Origin: an uncultured Acetatifactor sp. | GTDB lineage: Bacteria; Bacillota; Clostridia; Lachnospirales; Lachnospiraceae | DNA length: 54,950 nt | Assembly (NCBI RefSeq): GCF_910585425.1 | Contig: NZ_CAJUCP010000038.1 | Coordinates: 1-54,950, forward strand | Direction of reading: 5' to 3' | Program-made: the position numbers and the translations under genes | Notes under the pieces: model-generated | Seen by the model: the letters and a program-made list of their open reading frames with translations, nothing else | Told to the model about the DNA's origin: nothing | Databases searched by the model: none | Shown here: positions 35,227 through 43,585 of the stretch, in pieces | How positions within the stretch are numbered: position 1 is the first letter of the stretch | Layout of the letters: each line of letters opens with the position of its first letter

Positions 35227-35289
35227 ACTGCAGACCGCCAGGATTTACAGTGGTGTCTCCGGGAAAGTGCTTGGCTGGCGGTCTGCAGT
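35227..35289 (+). repeat. 14-bp perfect inverted repeat after the redox cassette
   Basis: ACTGCAGACCGCCA (35227-35240) and TGGCGGTCTGCAGT (35276-35289) are separated by 35 bp. No T-tract is present. It could be an unusual terminator or a remnant of a small mobile repeat. Confidence 0.55.
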
Positions 35290-35342
35290 CGAGTTGCGCT
35301 GCAAATTTAACCGATGTGCAGTATACATGGCGATTTTCCGAC

Positions 35343-35371
35343 TTTACATAAACCAAATGGAATGTTATAAT
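35343..35371 (+). promoter_or_regulatory. Promoter of the 74-residue protein gene
   Basis: TTTACA (35343-35348), a 17-bp spacer, then TATAAT (35366-35371), 25 bp before the ATG. Confidence 0.75.
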
Positions 35372-35396
35372 CAATACAAAAAGCGAGGGAACCAGA

Positions 35397-35621
35397 ATGG
35401 ATGTAAAAGAACAGATCGCGAAAGCGGTGGACAGGATCGCCAATGACAAGAAGCTGCAGGAGCAGTTCCAGAAGGAGCCGGTGAAGGCCCTGGAAAGCAT
35501 TCTGGGCATCGACCTGCCGGAGGAAGCCATCGACCAGGTGGTGAAAGGCGTAAAGGCGAAGCTGACCACTGACAGGCTTTCGGATTCGGTGGACGCGCTG
35601 AAGGGATTTTTAAAAAAATAG
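35397..35621 (+). CDS. Small charged helical protein, unknown function
   Basis: This 74-residue protein has no Cys, no TM and no signal peptide. It is mostly amphipathic helix, with KKLQEQFQKEPVKALESIL and GIDLPEEAIDQVVKGVKAK. The 'DPxLxxxFxxdPvkalExxlGidLpdEqi' pattern resembles Nif11-like leader/carrier peptides and related clostridial small proteins, but no modification enzymes are nearby, so a peptide-precursor role is not supported. It has its own strong promoter and a perfect terminator-like hairpin, so it is a monocistronic gene. Confidence 0.75.
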   Translation: MDVKEQIAKAVDRIANDKKLQEQFQKEPVKALESILGIDLPEEAIDQVVKGVKAKLTTDRLSDSVDALKGFLKK

Positions 35622-35657
35622 GTCATATAAAAGAGCGGGCAAAAGCTGTGCAGCAGA

Positions 35658-35710
35658 AAGCGGCATCATATGTGCGGTAAAACCACGAGCGCATATGATG
35701 CCGCTTCCTT
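35658..35710 (+). terminator. 15-bp perfect hairpin after the small protein gene
   Basis: AAGCGGCATCATATG (35658-35672) pairs perfectly with CATATGATGCCGCTT (35692-35706). The tail CCTT is weak for a terminator, but the position fits. Confidence 0.6.
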
Positions 35711-35777
35711 AATGAATGTGCTTTTGGCACAATATGACAGAGCGTATCAGGGGGGATTTTCGGGAAAGGCGGGGAAA

Positions 35778-36314
35778 ATGATGGAATGGATTACGGACAT
35801 GGACGGCGCCATACTGCTTTTTATCCAGGATGCGGTCAGGAATCCCGGGCTGACTCCGGTCTTTATCGCCATTACAGTGCTGGGGAACGGCGCGGTGGTA
35901 TGGATCCTCACGGCGATGGGCCTGCTGATCCCGAGGGGGACCAGGAAGACGGCCCTTGCCTGCGCCGCGGCCCTGCTGCTGTCCCTTTTGATCAACAATG
36001 CGGCATTAAAGAATATCGTGGGGAGGATCAGGCCCTATGACACGATACCGGGCCTCGTCCCGCTGATCGGAAGGCCATGGGACTATTCCTTTCCTTCCGG
36101 GCACACGGCCAGCTCTTTTGCGGCGGCATGGGTCCTGTACCGCAGGCTGCCGAAGCGCTTCGGGATCCCCGCGCTTGCGCTGGCAGGCCTGATAGGGGTT
36201 TCCAGGCTGTACCTGGGCGTGCACTATCCTACGGATGTGCTTTTCGGTGCCGTCAGCGGAATCGGGTGCGGCTGTATCGCCTGTGTGCTGGTTTCGGCAT
36301 TGGCGCGCGATTGA
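35778..36314 (+). CDS. PAP2-family membrane phosphatase
   Basis: The 178-residue protein has about five TM helices and the full PAP2 triad of motifs: KNIVGRIRP, PSGHTASSF and SRLYLGVHYPTDVLFG. The family removes phosphate from undecaprenyl pyrophosphate or other lipid phosphates on the outer face. I choose ATG 35778 (MMEWITDMDG) with GGCGGGG upstream; the longer frame would start inside the preceding hairpin. An undecaprenyl-PP phosphatase role would link it to bacitracin-type resistance but is only inferred. Confidence 0.88.
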   Translation: MMEWITDMDGAILLFIQDAVRNPGLTPVFIAITVLGNGAVVWILTAMGLLIPRGTRKTALACAAALLLSLLINNAALKNIVGRIRPYDTIPGLVPLIGRPWDYSFPSGHTASSFAAAWVLYRRLPKRFGIPALALAGLIGVSRLYLGVHYPTDVLFGAVSGIGCGCIACVLVSALARD

Positions 36315-36340
36315 CAAGAATCAGTGCATTGGGGTATGAT
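36311..36340 (+). promoter_or_regulatory. Promoter of the TPR/DUF4125 gene
   Basis: TTGACA (36311-36316) overlaps the PAP2 stop codon; an 18-bp spacer leads to TATGAT (36335-36340). Confidence 0.7.
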
Positions 36341-36406
36341 GGGAATAATACGGATGTGGCTGAGGACGAAAATTCAGCGGACTTACGGACAGAATGGAGG
36401 AAAAGC

Positions 36407-38764
36407 GTGGAGAACAGACAGTTGGACATGGACAGGATTTTGACGCAGGTGGATGCCCTTTATGAGCAGAACCGGGGCGAGGAGGCAGAGCAGCTCATGC
36501 TGCAGTCTGCCGGGGAAGCCGTGAGCCTCGGGGACGAGGGCGCCCGACTGCAGCTGCTCAATGAGCTGCTGGGCTATTACCGGGAGACCAGCCAGAGGGA
36601 AAGGGTCTACCAGACAGCCGCCGAGGCCATGGAGCAGGCGAGGGAAATGGGGCTGGAGGGCACGGTCCCCTATGCGACGACCCTGCTGAACATTGCCACC
36701 GCCTACCGCGCCTGCGGCAGGCTCCAGGAATCGAAGGAATACTACGCGCAGGTGCAGGAAATCTACGACAGCCAGCTGGAGCCGGACAGCATGCTGATGG
36801 CGGGCCTGAAGAACAATATCGCGCTGCTGTACCAGGAGACGGGGGACTTTGCCGCCGCGAAGGAAAAGCTGCTGGAGGCCCTGGCGATCGTATCGGGGAG
36901 GGGAGTGGCCTACGAGACGGCCGTCACCTGTGCCAATCTGGCCAGCACCTGCATGCAGCTGAAGCAGAAGGAGGAGGCGTGCGATTACGCCTGCAGGTCC
37001 GTGGAGATATTCCAGCGGGAGAAGGTGGAGGACAGCCATTACGCCGCCGCCCTCGCCACGCTGGGAGCCTACAGCTACCACGGAAAGGATTTCAGGAAGG
37101 CATTGGAGTATTATACCCGGGGCATGGAGGCCGTAGAGAGGAACCTGGGCAGAAACGAGTATTACCTCAGGCTTCAGGAGAATGCCGCCGCCTGCGAGAG
37201 GGCATTGGCCCAGGAGGGACAGGGGGCAGGCCTTGCGCTGGCCAGGCAGTATTATGAGAGCTGCGGCAGACAGATGATTGAAGAACGTTTTCCCGCATAT
37301 GCCGGGCGGATCGCCGTGGGGCTGGCGGGCAGGGGATCGGACTGCTTCGGCTATGACGACGAGGCTTCCAGGGACCATGACTGGGGCCCGGATTTCTGCA
37401 TGTGGGTCACGGACGAGACCTATGAGGAGATTGGGGAAGAGCTGCAGAAGGCTTACGAGGGCCTGCCGGAGGAGTTCGGCAACTATAAGCGCGCCCCCCG
37501 GGTAAACGGCCGCAACCGCCGGGGCGTGATCAGGATATCGGAATTCTACAGAGGGCTGGTAGGGGCATCAGAGTACGGGGAGATCGACTGGCGCAGCGTC
37601 AGCGACGCGGGCCTGTCGGCCGCGGTGAACGGAGAGATATTCCGGGACGACGAGGGCGTCTTCACTGCATTTAGGGACAGGCTGAAGGAGGGGTATCCGG
37701 AGGATATCCGCTATCTGAAGCTGGCGGAGAGCGCGGCGAGATTCTCCCAGACCGCACAGTACAATTATCCCAGGATGCTGGGCAGAGGGGACATCCTTAC
37801 CGCCCAGATGATGGTGTGGGAGGGCCTGAAGGAGGCCATGAAGCTGCAGCACTATGTGGAAGGGAAGTATCCGCCTCATGACAAATGGCTCTATCGGAGC
37901 CTGACACAGCTGGAGCAGGGCGGTGAGATGGGAGGCATGCTCCAGGATCTCTCCAGCAGGCTGGCCGGAAGCGGCGTGCTGAAGAATGCGCTGGACGAGG
38001 ATTCCATTGAGGACAAGATCGAGCGGATAGCCGCCTATTTCGCGGCGGAGATGTACCGGGCCGGCTTTATCAGCGACACGGACAGCTATCTGGACGCCCA
38101 CAGCGAAGAGCTGGCGTACAAGGCATCTTTGTGGGTGCAGGAGAAGGAGGCGCTGGTGGAGAGGATCGCCGGGCTGGAGTTCGAGGCCTTCGACAAGGTG
38201 AAGAACGAGGGCGGCAGGGCCAGCTGCCAGAACGACTGGGCCACCTTTTCGATCATGCGCAAGAGCCAGTACCTGACATGGAGCAAGCCCATGCTGATAC
38301 AGTACCTCTACGACTTCCACAGGGAATACGGCAGGGGGCACAACCTGATTGAGGAAAAGTACGGAAGGATGATGGAGAGCACCGCCCCGGAAAAATATGA
38401 GGAGATCAAGTCCTATTTCCCGGAGCTGAGCCAGGACAAGAAGGACATCATCGAGCAGATCATCCTCTTCCAGGTGGGCTGGATGGAGAGATTCTCGGAG
38501 GAGTATCCGGAGCTTGCGGGCAATGCCAGAAGGATACACACCTATGAGGACAACAGCGAGGACACCTCCTATGAGACCTATCTGCGGGGCGAGCTGGGGA
38601 CCTATTCGGACAAGATGCTGGAGCTGTACGGCAGATACGTGGTAGACTATGCCAGGTCCGGGAGGAACCTGACCCGTGATATCATGGAATTAAGTGTAAA
38701 AATGTACGGCTATGCGGATGTGGAGGACGCGGAGCGCAAGCTGGAAGCGGCCTGGAAAAAATAA
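36407..38764 (+). CDS. TPR-DUF4037-DUF4125 multidomain protein
   Basis: The 785-residue cytoplasmic protein has N-terminal TPR repeats (about 40-270, e.g. LLNIATAYRACGRLQESKEY and ALATLGAYSYHGKDFRKAL). The middle domain contains GSDCFGYDDEASRDHDWG (about 310-330), the DUF4037 signature, probably nucleotidyltransferase-related with the Asp residues binding metal. The C-terminal domain (about 570-785) contains KNEGGRASCQNDWATF, characteristic of DUF4125. The GTG at 36407 has GGAGG 6 bases upstream; no ATG is as well placed. Its biochemical role is unknown to me. Confidence 0.85.
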   Translation: MENRQLDMDRILTQVDALYEQNRGEEAEQLMLQSAGEAVSLGDEGARLQLLNELLGYYRETSQRERVYQTAAEAMEQAREMGLEGTVPYATTLLNIATAYRACGRLQESKEYYAQVQEIYDSQLEPDSMLMAGLKNNIALLYQETGDFAAAKEKLLEALAIVSGRGVAYETAVTCANLASTCMQLKQKEEACDYACRSVEIFQREKVEDSHYAAALATLGAYSYHGKDFRKALEYYTRGMEAVERNLGRNEYYLRLQENAAACERALAQEGQGAGLALARQYYESCGRQMIEERFPAYAGRIAVGLAGRGSDCFGYDDEASRDHDWGPDFCMWVTDETYEEIGEELQKAYEGLPEEFGNYKRAPRVNGRNRRGVIRISEFYRGLVGASEYGEIDWRSVSDAGLSAAVNGEIFRDDEGVFTAFRDRLKEGYPEDIRYLKLAESAARFSQTAQYNYPRMLGRGDILTAQMMVWEGLKEAMKLQHYVEGKYPPHDKWLYRSLTQLEQGGEMGGMLQDLSSRLAGSGVLKNALDEDSIEDKIERIAAYFAAEMYRAGFISDTDSYLDAHSEELAYKASLWVQEKEALVERIAGLEFEAFDKVKNEGGRASCQNDWATFSIMRKSQYLTWSKPMLIQYLYDFHREYGRGHNLIEEKYGRMMESTAPEKYEEIKSYFPELSQDKKDIIEQIILFQVGWMERFSEEYPELAGNARRIHTYEDNSEDTSYETYLRGELGTYSDKMLELYGRYVVDYARSGRNLTRDIMELSVKMYGYADVEDAERKLEAAWKK

Positions 38765-38869
38765 GGCATGAGAACGGCATCTGACAGATTCTGCATGTCC
38801 GAATAAATGTCGAAAAACTGCACACTCTGTAATGCGGGGAAAGCAAAACAGCCTCGCGGAAAGGAGTGT

Positions 38870-39160
38870 ATGCGGAAAATGGACGTGAACGGATTGGGAT
38901 TAGGCGGATGGAACGGGGCGGGAACGCCCTACGCGGCAGCCATGCCGGGCCAGCTGCCGGTAGGCTTCGGCATGGCCCTTGCCATGAACGAGGCGGCCAT
39001 GAACGGCTATGCAGGGCTCACGGAGGCGCAGAAGGAGAAAGTCATCCTGCGCTGCAGGGACGCCCGGACGAAAGAACAGATGCAGGATATCGTAGACTCC
39101 CTGGTGCCAGGTGCGGATGTAGGGGAGATTTATGAGGAAGCGCGGGAAAGCGCTTTCTGA
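38870..39160 (+). CDS. Small conserved Lachnospiraceae protein, unknown function
   Basis: This 96-residue protein (93 if ATG 38879 is used) has a Gly/Ala/Pro-rich first half with GFGMALAMNEAAM and a helical end, LTEAQKEKVILRCRDARTK then MQDIVDSL. I recall the 'GFGMALAxNExAM...LSExxxxxii...SKEEMQxxVxSL' pattern from unnamed small proteins of this family. AAGGAG lies 3 bases before the first ATG and 12 before the second. It follows the DUF4125 gene by about 100 bp. Confidence 0.65.
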   Translation: MRKMDVNGLGLGGWNGAGTPYAAAMPGQLPVGFGMALAMNEAAMNGYAGLTEAQKEKVILRCRDARTKEQMQDIVDSLVPGADVGEIYEEARESAF

Positions 39161-39180
39161 GAGACGGATGGCGGAGGGTA

Positions 39181-39918
39181 TCAGGTATACCATCCGCCGT
39201 CCATGGTTATGATCTGGCCCGTGAGATAGGCGGGGGCCGTGGCCAGGCTGAGGGCCAGCTGGGCCACCTCCTCCGGCCGCCCCAGCCTGTCGGCAGGGAT
39301 CTCCTCCCGCAGGGCGTCCAGGTCCTCCGGGGAGAGGACGCTGTTCATGGCGGTGTCGATGACGCCGCAGGCGATGGCATTGACCTGTATGTTGCTGGGA
39401 GCCAGCTCCTTGGCCAGGGCCTTGGTGAAGGCGTTCATGCCCCCCTTGGAGGCGGAATAGGCCACCTCCATGGAAGCGCCCTGGGCTCCCCAGACAGAGG
39501 AGATGTTGATGATCCTGCCCTGATGCCTGCGCAGCATCAGGGGGATGGCGGCCCGGCAGGTATAGAAGCAGGAGTCCAGGTTCACTGCCAGGATTTCATG
39601 CCACTGGGCCGCCGTCATGTCCGAGAGCAGGCCGAAATGGGCCATCCCGGCATTGTTCACCAGCACATCGATCTGCCGGATCCCGGAGAAGAGCTCCGCC
39701 ACATCCTGTTCGCGCCCCATGTCCGCCCGGACTGCCCTGCAGGAGATTCCGCAGGCGGATTGCAGCCCGTGGGCCAGTTCCTCCAGCTCCCCGACGGAAT
39801 GTCTGCAGGTGAGGATCAGGTCGAAGCCGTTTTCCGCGAAAAGCGCTGCAGTGGCCCTGCCTATGCCCCTGGACGCGCCGGTAATCAGGGCGGTCTTTCC
39901 TTTTTGTCCCATGCTCAT
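39181..39918 (-). CDS. SDR-family oxidoreductase (FabG/YmfI-like)
   Basis: The 245-residue Rossmann enzyme has the NAD(P) site TGASRGIG, NNAG, the catalytic Ser in INISSVWG, the YxxxK pair in YSASKGG, and the C-terminus ITMDGGWYT. FabG-type ketoreductases and the EF-P modifying reductase YmfI have this size and motif set; I cannot separate them by sequence alone. It runs against its neighbours, convergent with the small gene before it and divergent from trxB. Confidence 0.88.
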   Translation of the reverse strand: MSMGQKGKTALITGASRGIGRATAALFAENGFDLILTCRHSVGELEELAHGLQSACGISCRAVRADMGREQDVAELFSGIRQIDVLVNNAGMAHFGLLSDMTAAQWHEILAVNLDSCFYTCRAAIPLMLRRHQGRIINISSVWGAQGASMEVAYSASKGGMNAFTKALAKELAPSNIQVNAIACGVIDTAMNSVLSPEDLDALREEIPADRLGRPEEVAQLALSLATAPAYLTGQIITMDGGWYT

Positions 39919-40010
39919 GTCAGTCCCCTCCGTTTCTTTCCATATTAGCAGGGCGCAGGGGGAAAGTCAATGGGGCTGCGGACCCTGCGGATCCGGGAGG
40001 CAGGAGGGGC

Positions 40011-40039
40011 TTGTAAAGGAGTCGGAAAGGGCATATAAT
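40011..40039 (+). promoter_or_regulatory. Promoter of the thioredoxin reductase gene
   Basis: TTGTAA (40011-40016), a 17-bp spacer, then consensus TATAAT (40034-40039). Confidence 0.7.
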
Positions 40040-40088
40040 AGTCTGTGGAACTGACAGGAAGCAGGGATATTTTGAATAGGAGATGAAC

Positions 40089-41003
40089 ATGATGTATGAT
40101 TTGATCGTCATCGGTTCCGGCCCGGCAGGCCTTTCGGCTGCCGTATATGGAAAGCGGGCGGGGCTGGATCTGCTGGTGCTGGAGAAGAACCCCATGAGCG
40201 GCGGGCAGGTGCTGAATACTTATGAGGTGGACAATTACCTGGGGATGCCGGGCATGGACGGCTTCGACATGGGGACGCGGTTCCGGGAGCACGCGGACAA
40301 GCTGGGCGTGGAATTCATGGAAGCCACGGCCCTTTCCCTGAAGGACAGGGGAGGGCATAAGCTGATACGCACGGACCAGGGGGAGCTGGAGGCGAAGACG
40401 GTGATCCTGGCCACGGGGGCCGTCCACGCCATGCTGGGCGCGCCCGGCGAGGAGAGGCTGGGCGGAAGGGGCGTGTCCTACTGCGCCACCTGCGACGGGG
40501 CGTTCTTCCGGGGCAGGACGGTGGCCGTGGTGGGCGGCGGGGACGTGGCCCTGGAGGACGCCATCTATCTGGCCCGCACCAGCGAGAAGGTGTATCTGAT
40601 CCACAGGCGGGACGAGCTGCGCGGGGCCATGGTGCTGCAGCAGGAGCTGAAGGGGCTGCCCAATGTAGAGATCCTTTACAGCCATGTGGTGGAGGAGATC
40701 CTGGGGGAGGACGCGGTGGAGGCCGTGACCCTGAAGGACTGCAGGACGGAGGAGACCTTCCGGCTGCCCGTGGACGGCGTGTTCGTAGCGGTGGGCATAC
40801 GGCCCCAGACGGAGCTGGTGCGGGGGCTGGCGGCCTGCGACGAGGGCGGCTACGTGCTGGCGGGGGAGGACTGCGCCACCGACATGCCGGGACTGTTCGT
40901 GGCGGGGGACGTGCGCAGGAAGCCCCTGCGCCAGATCGTGACGGCTGTGGCGGACGGCGCCAATGCCGCGGTGTCCGCAGGGAGCTGCTGCAGGGAACTC
41001 TGA
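40089..41003 (+). CDS. trxB: Thioredoxin reductase-like FAD enzyme
   Basis: The 304-residue flavoprotein has FAD motifs (IGSGPAGLSAAVYG; GLFVAGDV), an NAD(P)H motif (VVGGGDVALEDA) and the redox-active pair CATC in SYCATCDG. The length is standard for low-Mr thioredoxin reductases. ATG 40089 has AGGAG 6 bases upstream; the ATG at 40083 is too close to it. It could recharge thioredoxins that in turn supply the two TlpA cassettes, but there is no direct genetic link. Confidence 0.88.
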   Translation: MMYDLIVIGSGPAGLSAAVYGKRAGLDLLVLEKNPMSGGQVLNTYEVDNYLGMPGMDGFDMGTRFREHADKLGVEFMEATALSLKDRGGHKLIRTDQGELEAKTVILATGAVHAMLGAPGEERLGGRGVSYCATCDGAFFRGRTVAVVGGGDVALEDAIYLARTSEKVYLIHRRDELRGAMVLQQELKGLPNVEILYSHVVEEILGEDAVEAVTLKDCRTEETFRLPVDGVFVAVGIRPQTELVRGLAACDEGGYVLAGEDCATDMPGLFVAGDVRRKPLRQIVTAVADGANAAVSAGSCCREL

Positions 41004-41044
41004 TCCTTTTGATTTCTTAAAGAAAACGAAAGAAATTTTGAAAA

Positions 41045-41073
41045 AAGAATTGCCCCCGGGCAGTTCTTTTTTT
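41045..41073 (+). terminator. Terminator after trxB
   Basis: AAGAATTGCCC and GGGCAGTTCTT form an 11-bp stem with one G-U pair; TTTTTT follows. Confidence 0.8.
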
Positions 41074-41139
41074 GGAAGAAATACCGGAAAGGCGCATAAA
41101 ACGGGCATTTTCCGGCGTTTCGTTTTTTTCCTTTCCGGG

Positions 41140-41168
41140 TTGACAAAATTAAGAAAGAGTGATATATT
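41140..41168 (+). promoter_or_regulatory. Promoter of the NlpC/P60 gene
   Basis: Consensus TTGACA (41140-41145), a 17-bp spacer, then TATATT (41163-41168). A leader of about 100 bases follows, containing a small ACAGAT/ATCTGT hairpin; I do not recognise a riboswitch in it. Confidence 0.8.
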
Positions 41169-41278
41169 TAGTAACAGATGTAATAAATCTGTAATAAATT
41201 AGGGATAAAGATGTAACGATCAGGGGGGATTTCACCCTGTATACATAGTTTCAGTATCGATTCGGAGAGGAGATTAAC

Positions 41279-42454
41279 ATGGCACATAAGACGAAGAGGA
41301 CGGCAGTATATCTTTTGACGGCGACGATAGCTTTTACAGGGATGGGCATGACGGCACAGGCCTCCTCCATCCTGCCGGGCGGCGGCGTGAGCCTTGCGCT
41401 GGAGAACGGGAACAAGCTGGAGGACGTCACTGAGGATAAGTCCGCGCTGCCTATCCAGTCTATCATAGAGAACATCCCGCTGGCCAATTCCGATGCGGCC
41501 CAGGCGGAGCCCACAGAGGAGGATATGTTCCGCAACCTGGTGATAGCGCAGGTGGACAGCTATGTGAATGTCAGGAGCACGTCCAGCGAAGAGGGCGAGA
41601 TTCTGGGAAAGCTTTATGACAATTCCGTAGGGACCTTCATTTCAGAGGAGAACGGCTGGTATCAGATCAACTCCGGCAGCGTCACGGGCTATGTGAAGGC
41701 GGAGTATTGCGTCACCGGGGACGCGGCGGTGGAGATTGCCAAACAGGTAGGGAAGCGCATCGCCACTGTCACCACGGAGACCCTGTATGTCCGGGCGGAG
41801 GCCAGCACGGAGTGCGACATCATAGGCATGGTGCCCCAGGCAGCGGACCTGCTGGTCATGGAGGAGACGGAAGGCTGGGTGAAGGTAGATATAGAGGAGG
41901 GCCAGGGCTGGATCTCCACGGAATATGTATCCCTCCACAGCGAATTCGTCCAGGCGGAGTCCAGAGAGGAAGAGGAGAGGCGTCTGGCTAAGGAGGAAGA
42001 GGAGCGCAGGAAGGCCCAGGCGGCTGCAGCGGCAGCTCAGGCGGCCCAGGCAGCGGCGAATGCCTCCACAACCCAGGAAGAGATTACCTATGCGGTAAGC
42101 GGCGGCAGCGAGATGGGCCAGGCAGTGGCGAACTACGCACTGCAGTTCGTGGGGAATCCCTATGTGTACGGCGGCACCAGCCTGACCAACGGCGCGGACT
42201 GCTCCGGCTTCGTGATGAGCGTCTACGCGAACTTCGGCGTCAGCCTGCCCCATTCCGATGCAGGGGACCGCACCCAGGGATACGGAGTGGACGGACTGGC
42301 CAACGCGCAGCCCGGGGATATCGTCTGCTATTCCGGCCATGTGGGAATCTATATCGGCGGCGGACAGATTGTACACGCCTCCAGCTCAAGGACAGGCATC
42401 ATCGTCTCCAATGCAGGTTACAGAGAGATTCTGGCAATCAGGAGAATTTTCTAA
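41279..42454 (+). CDS. Secreted SH3b-NlpC/P60 cell-wall hydrolase
   Basis: The 391-residue exported protein has a signal peptide ending near AQA at about 29, then two bacterial SH3 domains (about 83-150, with YVNVRSTSSEEGEIL, and about 160-225, with LYVRAEASTECDIIG). A Glu/Arg then Ala-rich coiled linker spans about 227-262. The C-terminal NlpC/P60 peptidase has catalytic C308 (NGADCSGF) and H354 (SGHVGIYIG). This family cuts the peptide stems of peptidoglycan. It has its own promoter and terminator. Confidence 0.92.
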   Translation: MAHKTKRTAVYLLTATIAFTGMGMTAQASSILPGGGVSLALENGNKLEDVTEDKSALPIQSIIENIPLANSDAAQAEPTEEDMFRNLVIAQVDSYVNVRSTSSEEGEILGKLYDNSVGTFISEENGWYQINSGSVTGYVKAEYCVTGDAAVEIAKQVGKRIATVTTETLYVRAEASTECDIIGMVPQAADLLVMEETEGWVKVDIEEGQGWISTEYVSLHSEFVQAESREEEERRLAKEEEERRKAQAAAAAAQAAQAAANASTTQEEITYAVSGGSEMGQAVANYALQFVGNPYVYGGTSLTNGADCSGFVMSVYANFGVSLPHSDAGDRTQGYGVDGLANAQPGDIVCYSGHVGIYIGGGQIVHASSSRTGIIVSNAGYREILAIRRIF

Positions 42455-42475
42455 AAATAAGGAAAGAATTATGGG

Positions 42476-42502
42476 CCGCACCCTTCAGGTGCGGTCTTTT
42501 GT
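42476..42502 (+). terminator. Terminator after the NlpC/P60 gene
   Basis: CCGCACC and GGTGCGG form a 7-bp stem with a CTTCA loop; TCTTTTGTT follows. Confidence 0.8.
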
Positions 42503-42589
42503 TATCGCCAAAATCCCTTCTGTGCAAAATCACCAAATTTTTCTAAAAAAATGGATAAAGAATAATTTCTGTACGGGATAAAGATACAG

Positions 42590-42660
42590 TTATCCACAGT
42601 CAAAAATCTGAAAAAGCCATAAAAAATGACTTATACACGGAGTTATGCACATAATCCACA
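42590..42660. other. Cluster of four DnaA-box-like 9-mers
   Basis: TTATCCACA (42590-42598) is a perfect consensus box. TTATACACG (42631), TTATGCACA (42643) and TAATCCACA (42652) each differ by one or two bases; the last two abut. All lie in one orientation in AT-rich non-coding DNA. No dnaA or other replication gene is in the window. Confidence 0.55.
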
Positions 42661-42812
42661 TCGGACAGGCCTGTTTGTGTATGTGAAAAGGACAATGAAA
42701 ACAGAACGTACGTTTTGTGCAGAACTGACAAAAAATAAGTTTTCCCAGTGGGAGAGATGCGGGGCAACTGACAGAAACGATTCTTAAAATATGTAAATAA
42801 TCTGTTAAATCG

Positions 42813-42842
42813 TTGCAAAAACCATAGGAGACATGTTATAAT
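42813..42842 (+). promoter_or_regulatory. Promoter of hpf
   Basis: TTGCAA (42813-42818), an 18-bp spacer, then consensus TATAAT (42837-42842). Confidence 0.7.
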
Positions 42843-42876
42843 GTCTATACAATAAACAACCGAAAGGGATGATCAC

Positions 42877-43404
42877 ATGAAATTTATCATTGTAGGCAGG
42901 AATTTAGAGGTAACACCCGGATTACGGTCGGCGGTGGAGGACAAAATCGGCAAGCTGGCAAAGTATTTCAATCCCGATACGGAGGTACATGTGACCTTGA
43001 GCGTGGAAAAGGAGCGTCAGAAGATTGAGGTGACGATTCCGGTAAAGGGCAATATCATCCGTTCCGAGCAGGTCAGCAGCGATATGTATGTCTCAATCGA
43101 TCTGGTGGAGGAGATTATCGAGAGACAGTTAAAGAAATACAAGACGAAGATTGTGGACAAGCAGCAGACGGCGGAATCTTTCAGCCAGATGTACGTGGAC
43201 AACAATTACATGGAGGACGAGGAGGTCAAAATCGTCCGCACCAAGAAGTTCGACATTAAGCCCATGTACCCGGAGGATGCCTGCATCCAGATGGAGCTTC
43301 TGGGACACGGCTTCTACGTGTTCATCAATGCGGAGACGGACCAGGTGAACGTGGTGTACAAGCGGAAGGGCGACACCTATGGGCTGATAGAGCCGGAGGG
43401 CTGA
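42877..43404 (+). CDS. hpf: Long-form ribosome hibernation promoting factor
   Basis: The 175-residue product has an N-terminal HPF/YfiA domain (about 1-100, MKFIIVGRNLEVTPGLR and KLAKYF) that binds the 30S subunit. The C-terminal dimerisation domain (about 118-175, IVRTKKFDIKPMYPEDA, then GHGFYVF) joins two 70S ribosomes into 100S dimers. Both are complete, as in other Firmicutes. CGAAAGGGATG precedes the ATG. It is monocistronic, with a promoter and a terminator. Confidence 0.95.
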   Translation: MKFIIVGRNLEVTPGLRSAVEDKIGKLAKYFNPDTEVHVTLSVEKERQKIEVTIPVKGNIIRSEQVSSDMYVSIDLVEEIIERQLKKYKTKIVDKQQTAESFSQMYVDNNYMEDEEVKIVRTKKFDIKPMYPEDACIQMELLGHGFYVFINAETDQVNVVYKRKGDTYGLIEPEG

Positions 43405-43492
43405 TGGAGCCGGAGGGCTGCAGGTTGTGGGAAGGGCTGGAGTATTGAAGGACCGGAACGTAGACGGACCGGAACATTGGAAATGTTGGAAT

Positions 43493-43525
43493 GGGGCTGC
43501 CGCAGGGATGTGGCGGCTCCTTTTT
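43493..43525 (+). terminator. Terminator after hpf
   Basis: GGGGCTGCCGC (43493-43503) pairs with GTGGCGGCTCC (43510-43520) with three G-U pairs; TTTTT follows. This places the start of the peptidase gene downstream. Confidence 0.7.
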
Positions 43526-43585
43526 ATGGAATCTGTCTTTTGTTTCCTACATATATTTGCAGTAACGGGATGTCTTGGAGTGGAA

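Noticed and set aside
41169..41278. c-di-AMP (ydaO-type) riboswitch before the NlpC/P60 gene
   Set aside because: Wall hydrolase genes often carry it, but the leader here is only about 100 bases and I cannot find its conserved core; only small hairpins are visible.
42703..42716. LexA-type SOS box (AGAACGTACGTTTT)
   Set aside because: It matches GAAC-N4-GTTY, but it is a single site about 160 bp from hpf with no SOS gene nearby; chance is likely.
42503..42876. raiA-motif RNA upstream of hpf
   Set aside because: The position would fit, but the region is AT-rich with no extended stems; the DnaA-like boxes are the only clear signal.
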